Below, one piece after another: positions 1-5,277 of a DNA stretch of 11,180 bases (position 1 is the first letter of the stretch; each line of letters opens with the position of its first letter). The stretch spans positions 1 to 11,180 of the forward strand of contig JACQSQ010000048.1 of NCBI GenBank assembly GCA_016211245.1, written 5' to 3'. Made by a program: the position numbers and the translations under genes. This DNA is from Candidatus Woesearchaeota archaeon. GTDB taxonomy: Archaea > Nanobdellota > Nanobdellia > Woesearchaeales > GW2011-AR4. The notes below the pieces were generated by a model. The model was not told the DNA's origin. It saw nothing but the letters and a program-made list of their open reading frames with translations, and did no database searches.

Positions 1-305
1 ATGATTTCGTCTTTGCCTTTCTCAATGTAAGATTCAATAATGGTTTTTATTGCCTCATCTGTTCCATTTGTAGCAATTATTTCGTTTACAGCTACATTAC
101 AATAGTCAGCTAGAATTCTTCTTAATTTAGTATATTCTGGATATGTTGCTAAAGTGTTAGATTTTGTTTTACTTAATGCCTTTATTAAGCTAGGAGAGCA
201 GCCTACAGTATTTTCATTAAAATCTAGCCTCAAAGAGCCTTCTCTATTTGAAGTTGGCGGACTATATGCCTGCATTTCAGTTACTGCTTTTCTTGGATTA
301 ATCAT
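1..305 (-). CDS. hisC: Histidinol-phosphate aminotransferase, N-terminal part (runs off the window)
   Basis: About 101 N-terminal residues are visible, starting MINPRKAVTEMQAY. HisC is a PLP-dependent class I/II aminotransferase that converts imidazole-acetol phosphate and glutamate to histidinol phosphate in cytoplasmic histidine synthesis. Family hallmarks seen here are the LDFNENTVG segment near residue 37 (the usual LDxNENPxG), the ATYPEY segment near residue 64, and the ATNGTDEAI segment near residue 84 (the usual GNGSDEAI PLP-phosphate site). The catalytic lysine lies outside the window. The ATG at 305 overlaps the end of hisG by 8 nt, which points to translational coupling in one his operon. 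Other fold-type I aminotransferases are possible, but the neighbouring hisG makes HisC the best call. Confidence 0.85.
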   Translation of the reverse strand, partial: MINPRKAVTEMQAYSPPTSNREGSLRLDFNENTVGCSPSLIKALSKTKSNTLATYPEYTKLRRILADYCNVAVNEIIATNGTDEAIKTIIESYIEKGKDEI

Positions 306-879
306 TTTTAACACCTATAATTACAAAATCGCTTTCAAAGATTTTGTCATAAACTTCAAGATTAGCATTTTTAATAGATGAGCCCGTATACACAATATCA
401 ATAACTAAATCGGAAATGCCATTGCAATAAGCGGATTCTGTTGAGCCTGACAAGTAGATTTTAGCAAACCTGTAGCCATTGTCTTCTAGAATATTAATAT
501 ATTTTTTAGCGAGGTTTTTGTATTTTGAATTGATGGAAACCCTAAGATTTTTAGGCAAATCTTCAAGCTTTTTGCCTCTTGGCCCTAATAGGCATAAAAC
601 TGGCTTTCCAAACATCGCATTTTTATCATTCCAGTCAATAGTTTTTAGCACAATAAGCTTAGTATTATACTTAGCTAGCTCATATTCTTTAAACAAATCC
701 CTACCAGTTAGACCTATTGCCTTTTTACCGTTTTGAGATAATTCCTCTATAATGAAGGGCACATCCTCACCTCTAGAAACAACTACCTTATCTTTAGGCG
801 GATTTCCTAAATATTGCAGCGATATATCTACATAATTTGCCAAACTCTTGTTATTTGGCGCTACAATGAATGCAATCAC
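298..879 (-). CDS. hisG: ATP phosphoribosyltransferase, short form (start approximate)
   Basis: HisG joins ATP and PRPP in the first committed step of histidine synthesis. Seen from the proposed start: GLTGRD at residues 56-61 (family ITGxD), RVSINSKYKNLAKKYI near 113 (family RVATKYPxLARRYF), and the PRPP-binding stretch SGSTESA then DLVIDIVYTGSS at about 144-168 (family SGxVExAP..G..DxIVDxVxTGxT). The frame stays open to 996, but that extension would run through tRNA-His. The GTG at 879, preceded by AGGGT, gives 193 aa and puts the IAFIVAP strand where HisG begins. At this length it is a short-form HisG, a form that elsewhere needs the HisZ subunit, and no hisZ is visible. It overlaps hisC. 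Family confidence is good; the start is uncertain. Confidence 0.78.
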   Translation of the reverse strand: MIAFIVAPNNKSLANYVDISLQYLGNPPKDKVVVSRGEDVPFIIEELSQNGKKAIGLTGRDLFKEYELAKYNTKLIVLKTIDWNDKNAMFGKPVLCLLGPRGKKLEDLPKNLRVSINSKYKNLAKKYINILEDNGYRFAKIYLSGSTESAYCNGISDLVIDIVYTGSSIKNANLEVYDKIFESDFVIIGVKND

Positions 880-923
880 TGGCTGATACCCTATTTTCCA
901 TGTTTGCCCCCTATTGATTAAAG

Positions 924-1034
924 GGCGGCAGGCGAGAATCGAACTCGCGCCAAGCGGGAACTGCATGCGAGTCTTGCGAGCATGCTCACAAGCCATTCCA
1001 CAGCCTCTTATTCTACCACTAAACTACTGCCGCC
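924..1034 (-). tRNA. tRNA-His (anticodon GUG), interrupted by an intron
   Basis: Read from 1034 downward: an encoded G-1, a 7-bp acceptor GCGGCAG/CTGCCGC (1033-1027 with 931-925) and discriminator C73 at 924. The G-1:C73 pair is the identity mark of tRNA-His. The D-arm is GTTT with loop AGTGGTA. The anticodon stem is AGAGG (1008-1004) with CCGCT (957-953), four pairs and a central A29-G41 mismatch. The loop starts CTGTGG, giving anticodon GTG at 1001-999. The T-arm is GCGAG, TTCGATT, CTCGC. CCA is not encoded. An intron follows position 37. The gene lies 44 nt upstream of hisG on the same strand. Confidence 0.9.
959..997 (-). other. tRNA-His intron (39 nt, canonical position 37/38)
   Basis: The boundaries come from a textbook BHB motif. 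Loop bases CTGT (32-35) pair with intron bases GCAG. The 5' bulge is GG|A and the 3' bulge is TT|C. Inside the intron, ATG pairs with CAT, and a strong hairpin CTTGTGAG/CTCGCAAG closes over a CATG loop. Both 3-nt bulges are cut after the second base, as the archaeal splicing endonuclease does, which leaves C38 next to the anticodon stem. Confidence 0.87.
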
Positions 1035-1305
1035 ATATTGTTTTTGTCTTATGTCATTTGAGCATCAATTTTTAGATTTTAAAAAAATAAACATATTTTA
1101 AACTAAACAATGCAAGAATTTCAGCAATGATGATAAGCAGAAATAGAACTATCTAGAAGCTTGAATTTGATTGAATTTAAGGAGCTTAAATTATTAAAAT
1201 CAGAATAAAGTTCTCTCACAATGAATATAACCAACTCCTTTCATAACTACTAAAAAGAAGAGGTAGTATATAAATGTTTCTGTTACTACTAATAAGTTTC
1301 AACTT
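1035..1305. other. AT-rich spacer upstream of tRNA-His
   Basis: No ORF of convincing length or composition was seen on either strand. The stretch contains a clear minus-strand TATA box (1267-1274). The only ATG at the expected transcription start (1244) opens a 14-codon frame ending at TGA. The spacer may hold the tRNA-His promoter, a small RNA or the remnant of a gene. Confidence 0.5.
1267..1274 (-). promoter_or_regulatory. TATA box with no associated ORF
   Basis: On the minus strand the box reads TTTATATA, preceded by GAAACA. An ATG lies 26 nt downstream at 1244, the spacing seen at leaderless genes in this window, yet its frame closes after 14 codons. It may drive a small RNA or a long tRNA-His precursor. 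Confidence 0.5.
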
Positions 1306-1455
1306 TTAGCCCTTTAATCCTTGAGAAATGCTTTTTCTTGAATTTGATTTCCCATATCTTCTCAAAATGCAGTCTGAAAAAGTCTCATTAGGAAGTTTAT
1401 AACCAAGTAGAATTCTATAAGCTTTCTCAGTAATCTTAAGTTTTTTATTAGGCAT
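1306..1455 (-). CDS. VapB-like antitoxin, 49 aa
   Basis: A 49-aa protein starting MPNKKLKITEKAYRILLGYK, with NETFSDCILRRYG in its middle. This matches the pattern of small archaeal VapB-type antitoxins (ITxEAYExLKxLK, then ESFSDVILRL), a ribbon-helix-helix-like N-terminus that binds DNA and a tail that blocks a PIN-domain VapC RNase. The call is by pattern recognition only. No vapC follows: the next 270 nt hold no ORF, so it is an orphan antitoxin or the remnant of a pair. A good core promoter at 1479-1493 puts the transcription start almost on the ATG, which supports a real, leaderless gene. The tail GKSNSRKSISQGLKG is basic and short. Confidence 0.7.
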   Translation of the reverse strand: MPNKKLKITEKAYRILLGYKLPNETFSDCILRRYGKSNSRKSISQGLKG

Positions 1456-1478
1456 AAGAGATGAGTGTAAGAAAAAAC

Positions 1479-1493
1479 ATATAAGCTTTTCGC
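1479..1493 (-). promoter_or_regulatory. Core promoter (BRE + TATA) of the VapB-like gene
   Basis: On the minus strand GCGAAAAG (BRE-like) is followed by CTTATATG. The box centre is about 27 nt before the ATG at 1455, predicting an almost leaderless mRNA. It sits exactly at the end of bud32. Confidence 0.65.
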
Positions 1494-1494
1494 T

Positions 1495-2139
1495 TTAACT
1501 CCCCCTTTTCGCCCTGTATTTTCCCCTTTTCTCGACTGCTTCAAGCCTTTTTATTGTTTCATGGGACTTTTTTGCCTCCTTCCTGTAGGCATCAAGGGCG
1601 CATTTAAAGCATTCTTCCCCTATTCTATAATGCTTTGACTCCAGTGCCTCTTTCAATAAGTGCAGGTCAACTGCCTTGTCCTCTGCTTTCTCGGAGAAAA
1701 AAGACAGCCCAAAATCAATGAAATAAACTTCAGTCAATTGCGAGCGAGTTTCGCTTCGCTCACTCGCAGCTGACAAAATCATGTTTGAGGTTGTCAAATC
1801 GCCATGGATTATTAAATTATTGTGCAGAACTGCAACTTTTTTGCCGATTTCTTGGCATAACTTCTTATAGTCGCTTTTTTCTAGAGTATCTTTAACTAAT
1901 TTTCCTTCAATTTTTTCCATGGCTAAATTTTCCTTTTCATCATTTTTTGTTATTCTTGGCGATGGAAAATTTATCGTTTCTAATTTTTCAAGAATTTTTG
2001 CCTCCCTTCTCGTCCTAGAGCCGCGCAGCTTATTGTCGAGTTCATGCAGCCTGTAATTTTTCTTGAACCTGTTTTTCAGGATTTTGCCATCTTCAAGAAA
2101 TAATTTTGCCTCTGCTCCTTGAGCAATTAATTTTTTCAT
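1495..2139 (-). CDS. bud32: Bud32, KEOPS-complex atypical kinase/ATPase, with an in-frame palindromic insert
   Basis: A 214-aa stand-alone Bud32, an atypical small kinase of the KEOPS complex, which works with Kae1 to make t6A37 in ANN-decoding tRNAs. Seen: a reduced glycine loop AQGAEAKLF (6-14), a lysine strand ILKNRFKKNYR (20-30), E46 in the RREAKILEKL helix, the catalytic loop HGDLTTSN (112-119), IDFG (141-144), and the basic tail KRGKYRAKRG, which matches the arginine/lysine-rich Bud32 end. Many archaea fuse Kae1 and Bud32; here Bud32 is separate and no kae1 is in view. Residues about 123-136 (SAASERSETRSQLT) are extra between the catalytic loop and the IDFG strand and are encoded by a DNA hairpin. 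The gene starts 25 nt after tRNA-Gln on the same strand, so a joint transcript is likely. Confidence 0.93.
   Translation of the reverse strand: MKKLIAQGAEAKLFLEDGKILKNRFKKNYRLHELDNKLRGSRTRREAKILEKLETINFPSPRITKNDEKENLAMEKIEGKLVKDTLEKSDYKKLCQEIGKKVAVLHNNLIIHGDLTTSNMILSAASERSETRSQLTEVYFIDFGLSFFSEKAEDKAVDLHLLKEALESKHYRIGEECFKCALDAYRKEAKKSHETIKRLEAVEKRGKYRAKRGS
1739..1768 (-). repeat. Palindromic hairpin element inside bud32
   Basis: On the minus strand, arms TGCGAGTGAG and CTCGCTCGCA pair over 10 bp (one G-T) around a 10-nt loop CGAAGCGAAA. The element is 30 nt, exactly ten codons, and keeps frame. It is more GC-rich and repetitive than the gene around it. Confidence 0.75.
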
Positions 2140-2199
2140 GTTCGTGATACAAATTAAATAAAAATAGCCCCGGGCAGATTCGAACTGCCGTCAGAGCCT

Positions 2200-2220
2200 T
2201 TCTTCTTAATTTTCATTAAG
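2200..2220 (-). other. tRNA-Gln intron at position 37/38 (21 nt)
   Basis: The intron is nearly all hairpin: TTAAT, GAAA tetraloop, ATTAA. The 5' bulge is GG|C and the 3' bulge is AA|A. The central helix CTCT/GAAG has one C-A mismatch, so it is a slightly relaxed BHB at the canonical site. Removing it leaves a 7-nt anticodon loop CTCTGGA. Confidence 0.8.
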
Positions 2221-2237
2221 CCAGAGGGCCCTATGCT

Positions 2238-2267
2238 CTCGGAATTCTCTAAAAGGATTAGAGAATA
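2238..2267 (-). other. tRNA-Gln D-loop intron (about 30 nt, boundaries approximate)
   Basis: It contains a perfect 9-bp hairpin ATTCTCTAA/TTAGAGAAT with loop TCCTT. CGG of the D-loop pairs with CCG at the intron end, leaving bulges CA|T and AG|A, a relaxed BHB. Removal gives a D-loop AGCGGTCAA and lets GTGT pair with GCAT. The exact splice points could shift by a base or two. Confidence 0.72.
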
Positions 2268-2318
2268 TGACCGCTACACTACGGGGCTGTCATAAAAATA
2301 GAAATTGCAAATCGGTTT

Positions 2319-2975
2319 TTAAGCTTTCTCTTCCTTAACTTCTGTTTGGGCTTCCCCTTTTGCTTCCTGCGGATTTTCCATCCCAACAGGCGGTGCCAAA
2401 CCATGCTCGCGTGCTTCAATCCCAAAATACCTTATCTCGCAGACCTTAATGGGATATATCCTGTTTAATGCTGATCTCATCTCTGATTGTATTTTGTGGG
2501 AGATAAGGTCGCTCATCAAATCGCCGTAGCTCGTTTTCTTGATTGTTTTGGTGAGGTATTGCACTATGTTATTTCTCATTTTGGCCGCAACCGACCCCTT
2601 GACATCAGCCTTTGTGATTACCAGCGGCTTGACTCTCAATGAAACATTATCGGCAGTTTCGCAAACAAAAGACAAGTCCATCTTCTCGCTGTTTCTTCTT
2701 ACGAATCTTTTGACAGAAGAGGGTATTATCTCGTAGCCTATGATGCTTGTCATGCCCCTGTTTCCATCCACGCTAATGACCTTAAAATAAATGTTTATGT
2801 TTTGCCTCTTGATGTCGTTTGTGAGGTTCATCAGGTTGTGGTTTAAGGTTTTTCCTATCATCAGCCCCGGGTCGCTAACCAAAGTTTCGCCTATAACTGC
2901 CTCTCCGAACTGCTTGGGCGCGACAATCTGGTACCACTGCTTTTTCTTTGCCTTTGTAGCTTGCTCTGCTGCCAT
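2319..2975 (-). CDS. rps3ae: Small-subunit ribosomal protein eS1 (S3Ae family)
   Basis: A 218-aa protein of the archaeal/eukaryotic eS1 (S3Ae, RPS1e) family, part of the 30S platform near the mRNA exit and absent from bacteria, so a strong archaeal marker. Family features seen: a basic N-terminus AAEQATKAKKKQWYQIVAP, FGEAVIGETLVSDPGLMIGK, an internal segment ending RRNSEKMD, and YPIKVCEIRYFG near the end, followed by a charged tail rich in Glu and Lys. The open frame extends 18 codons further up, to 3029, overlapping gyrB. The ATG at 2975 is preferred because it gives the usual family N-terminus and lies 27 nt from a TATA box. It is followed by tRNA-Gln and bud32. Confidence 0.95.
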   Translation of the reverse strand: MAAEQATKAKKKQWYQIVAPKQFGEAVIGETLVSDPGLMIGKTLNHNLMNLTNDIKRQNINIYFKVISVDGNRGMTSIIGYEIIPSSVKRFVRRNSEKMDLSFVCETADNVSLRVKPLVITKADVKGSVAAKMRNNIVQYLTKTIKKTSYGDLMSDLISHKIQSEMRSALNRIYPIKVCEIRYFGIEAREHGLAPPVGMENPQEAKGEAQTEVKEEKA

Positions 2976-3002
2976 TTTATAGAATTCAGGAAAATTATGT
3001 GA

Positions 3003-3010
3003 TTTATAAA
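3003..3010 (-). promoter_or_regulatory. TATA box of eS1
   Basis: TTTATAAA (palindromic) lies just after the gyrB stop and about 30 nt, measured from its centre, before the eS1 ATG at 2975. It predicts a leader of only a few bases and separates eS1 from gyrB transcription. Confidence 0.65.
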
Positions 3011-3021
3011 GGTTTATATTA

Positions 3022-4947
3022 TCAAACATCCAGGTTAACTACCTCCTTCGCATGAGCCTCTATAAACTTCCTTCTCGGCTCCACTTCATCGCCCATAAGA
3101 AGAGTGAACATTTTGTCAGCCTCAACAGCATCCTCAACGGCAACCTGCAATATGGTCCTGTTTTCAGGGTCCATGGTAGTTTCCCATAACTGCTGAGGGT
3201 TCATTTCCCCCAATCCCTTGTACCGCTGCAAATGCACTTCATCTCTTCCTATCTCGGCCATTAGCCTTTCAAGCTCTTCATCATTATATACGTATTTATC
3301 CATTTTTCCTTTGCTAACCTTGTACAGCGGGGGCTGGGCAATGTAGATGTACCCTGCTTCGATCAATGAAGGCAAATACCTGTAAAAGAAAGTCAAAAGC
3401 AATGTCCGTATATGGGAGCCATCGACATCCGCATCTGTCATAATAACCAGCTTGTGGTATCTTGCCTTGCCAAGGTCAAATTCTTCGCCAACACTTGTGC
3501 CGATTGCAGTAACCATTGTGGTGATTTCCTCATTTTCAAATATTTTGTTTAGCCTTGCCTTTTCAACATTCAGTATCTTTCCTCTTAATGGCAAGACTGC
3601 TTGGAATTCCCTGTTCCGGCCTTGCTTCGCGCTCCCGCCTGCAGAATCCCCCTCCACCAAGAACAGCTCGCATTTTGAAGGATCCTTTTCTGAGCAATCT
3701 GCAAGCTTTCCGGGCAATGAGCCGTGGTTTAACGCGCCCTTTCTTCTTGTTAAGTCCCTTGCCTTCTGGGCCGCTTCCCTGGCTTGGGCGGCATTCAAAC
3801 ATTTGAACGCAACTGACTTTGCAATGGCGGGGTTTTCCTCGAGGTACGAGCCCAAAGTGTCGTTTACTATGGAATCAACAAGACCTTTGACCTCTGAGTT
3901 TCCCAGCTTGGTTTTTGTCTGGCCTTCAAACTGGGGTTCCGGGATCTTTATAGAAATGACTGCAGTCAGCCCTTCTCTCACGTCTTCGCTTGTGACTTTT
4001 AGTCCTTTTATGTTGTTTCTTTCAATGTAATTATTCATGACCCTTGTCAATGCGGTTTTGAAGCCTATAAGATGCGTGCCGCCTTCATGGGTGTTTATGT
4101 TGTTCGCAAATGAAAAAACATTCTCCTGATAGCCGTCATTATACTGCAATGCATACTCAAAAACAATCCCGTTTTTAGCTTTGCTTGAATAAATCGTCTT
4201 ATGCAACGGGTTTTTGTTTTTATTAAGGTACTCGACAAATGAAACTATGCCGCCGTCATACTGAAATTCGTGCCTTTTTCCATCCCTCTCGTCTTCTATG
4301 GTTATGTTTATGCCTTTATTCAAAAAAGCAAGCTCCCTAAGCCTGCTTGACAGTATGTCAAAGCTGAACTCCGTTGTTTGAAAAATCTCATTGTCAGGCA
4401 CAAAGATTATTGTCGTCCCTGTGTCTTTCGGGTCGACTTCTCCCACAATTTCAAGAGGAGTGGCTGTTTTTCCCTGCGCATATTTCTGCTGGTATATTTT
4501 GCCGTTTCTTTTTACCTGCGCTATCAATTCCTTGGACAATGCGTTAGTCACTGAAATTCCGACTCCATGGAGGCCGCCGCTGACCTTGTAAACTTTCTTG
4601 TCGAATTTTCCGCCTGCATGCAGCTTTGTCATTACGACTTCGACAGCAGGAATTCCTAATTTCGGATGGACATCAACCGGAATGCCCCTGCCATTATCGC
4701 TTATAACGACATAGCCGTCTTTTTTAATCGCAACATAAATCTTAGTGCAAAATCCGGCCAATGCCTCGTCAATGGAGTTATCGACAGCTTCGTAAACAAG
4801 ATGGTGAAGACCTTTGATGTCAGTAGCGCCTATGTACATAGCTGGCCTTTTTCTGACAGCGCTTAATCCTGCAAGAACTTGTATGTCTTTTGCCTCGTAG
4901 CTTGAATCAGGGGTATTTTTTGTTTCCTGGCTTTGTGATTGTTCCAT
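3022..4947 (-). CDS. gyrB: DNA gyrase subunit B
   Basis: A 641-aa bacterial-type GyrB, the ATPase subunit of the type IIA topoisomerase that introduces negative supercoils. GHKL ATPase domain: EAVDNSIDEA (53-62), DNGRGIP (84-90), LHAGGKFD (109-116), SGGLHGVG (123-130). Transducer: NNINTHEGGTH (282-292) and the lysine loop QTKTKLGN (343-350). TOPRIM: EGDSAGG (432-438), PLRGKILNVE (453-462), DADVDG (505-510). The C-terminal QRYKGLGEMNPQQLWETTMDP block marks GyrB rather than ParE, and it ends NLDV as short GyrBs do. It lacks the extra insert of proteobacterial GyrB. Archaeal gyrases are regarded as acquired from bacteria. No gyrA is adjacent: eS1 follows downstream and the micro-operon lies upstream. 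Confidence 0.97.
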   Translation of the reverse strand: MEQSQSQETKNTPDSSYEAKDIQVLAGLSAVRKRPAMYIGATDIKGLHHLVYEAVDNSIDEALAGFCTKIYVAIKKDGYVVISDNGRGIPVDVHPKLGIPAVEVVMTKLHAGGKFDKKVYKVSGGLHGVGISVTNALSKELIAQVKRNGKIYQQKYAQGKTATPLEIVGEVDPKDTGTTIIFVPDNEIFQTTEFSFDILSSRLRELAFLNKGINITIEDERDGKRHEFQYDGGIVSFVEYLNKNKNPLHKTIYSSKAKNGIVFEYALQYNDGYQENVFSFANNINTHEGGTHLIGFKTALTRVMNNYIERNNIKGLKVTSEDVREGLTAVISIKIPEPQFEGQTKTKLGNSEVKGLVDSIVNDTLGSYLEENPAIAKSVAFKCLNAAQAREAAQKARDLTRRKGALNHGSLPGKLADCSEKDPSKCELFLVEGDSAGGSAKQGRNREFQAVLPLRGKILNVEKARLNKIFENEEITTMVTAIGTSVGEEFDLGKARYHKLVIMTDADVDGSHIRTLLLTFFYRYLPSLIEAGYIYIAQPPLYKVSKGKMDKYVYNDEELERLMAEIGRDEVHLQRYKGLGEMNPQQLWETTMDPENRTILQVAVEDAVEADKMFTLLMGDEVEPRRKFIEAHAKEVVNLDV

Positions 4948-4985
4948 TTTTATTTTATTTTTTATTATTGAAGTTTTCCGTTATT

Positions 4986-4997
4986 GCGTTTAAACGC
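4986..4997. promoter_or_regulatory. 12-bp perfect palindrome upstream of gyrB
   Basis: GCGTTTAAACGC, whose last base is 39 nt before the gyrB ATG. Its centre TTTAAA could itself serve as a TATA element with a transcription start near 4966, or the palindrome could be an operator bound by a dimeric regulator. Confidence 0.45.
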
Positions 4998-5183
4998 TTA
5001 ATACTTTTTGCTCTGCATGCGCTGGACAATTTGCACCGAACATTAGTATTTTAATACATTAAAAATTTTAATCCTGAAAATCCCTAGTTTTTTGCCTAAT
5101 TTCCCTTCGTATGAAAACAATTAAACCACGATTTTAACGTCGACAAATTAGTATGTTTTCCTGATAATTTTAATGCCGCGAAC

Positions 5184-5198
5184 TATATAAACTTTTCG
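5184..5198 (-). promoter_or_regulatory. Core promoter (BRE + TATA) far upstream of gyrB
   Basis: On the minus strand CGAAAAG is directly followed by TTTATATA, a strong archaeal BRE/TATA. The predicted start near 5163 gives gyrB a leader of about 215 nt, unlike the near-leaderless genes nearby. Confidence 0.55.
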
Positions 5199-5223
5199 TT
5201 CCTAGAATTGCTTTATAAGGCTT

Positions 5224-5251
5224 AAAAAGGCAAAATTCCTAAGAATTAGGA
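5224..5251 (-). terminator. Possible terminator of the three-gene micro-operon
   Basis: On the minus strand, stem TCCTAA/TTAGGA with a 3-nt loop TTC is followed by ATTTTGCCTTTTT. It begins 26 nt past the stop codon of the 96-aa gene. The stem is short and AT-rich. Confidence 0.45.
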
Positions 5252-5277
5252 GCATTTAATTCCTATTTTCCCTAGAA

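Larger units (their letters stand above)
2165..2288 (-). tRNA. tRNA-Gln (anticodon CUG), interrupted by two introns
   Basis: Read from 2288 downward: acceptor AGCCCCG/CGGGGCT (2288-2282 with 2172-2166), discriminator A73 at 2165, T-arm GGCAG, TTCGAAT, CTGCC. The anticodon stem is GGGCC (2231-2227) with GGCTC (2198-2194), five pairs including one G-T. The loop starts CTCTGG, giving anticodon CTG at 2224-2222. The D-stem GTGT (2279-2276) pairs with GCAT (2236-2233) only if a 30-nt segment in the D-loop is removed. A second insert sits after position 37. The variable region is TGAC. The A1-T72/A73 ends fit tRNA-Gln. CCA is not encoded. It lies between eS1 and bud32. Confidence 0.86.
4948..5277 (-). 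promoter_or_regulatory. 330-nt spacer, gyrB regulatory region
   Basis: No credible ORF on either strand. It holds, in minus-strand order, a terminator-like hairpin, a BRE/TATA promoter at 5184-5198, AT-rich sequence and a 12-bp palindrome 39 nt before gyrB. The direct repeat CCTAGAATT occurs near 5201 and 5272. Confidence 0.55.

Noticed and set aside
880..996. N-terminal extension of hisG to the ATG at 996
   Set aside because: It would translate the tRNA-His gene and its intron and has no HisG similarity.
1362..1544. 60-codon minus-strand frame
   Set aside because: Overlaps the bud32 end and the antitoxin promoter in another frame; low-complexity composition with no family pattern.
2165..2288. 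Reading this tRNA as tRNA-Arg(CCU)
   Set aside because: It would leave a 57-nt unexplained variable region; removal of two introns gives a complete tRNA-Gln with matching D-stem and acceptor identity.
2976..3029. 18-codon extension of eS1 into gyrB
   Set aside because: The family N-terminus begins at 2975, and the TATA box lies inside this extension.
3452..4030. 192-codon plus-strand frame
   Set aside because: Antisense shadow of the well-conserved gyrB gene.
3022..4947. ParE (topoisomerase IV) rather than GyrB
   Set aside because: The QRYKGLGEMNPQQLWETTMDP block and the short NLDV end are typical of GyrB.
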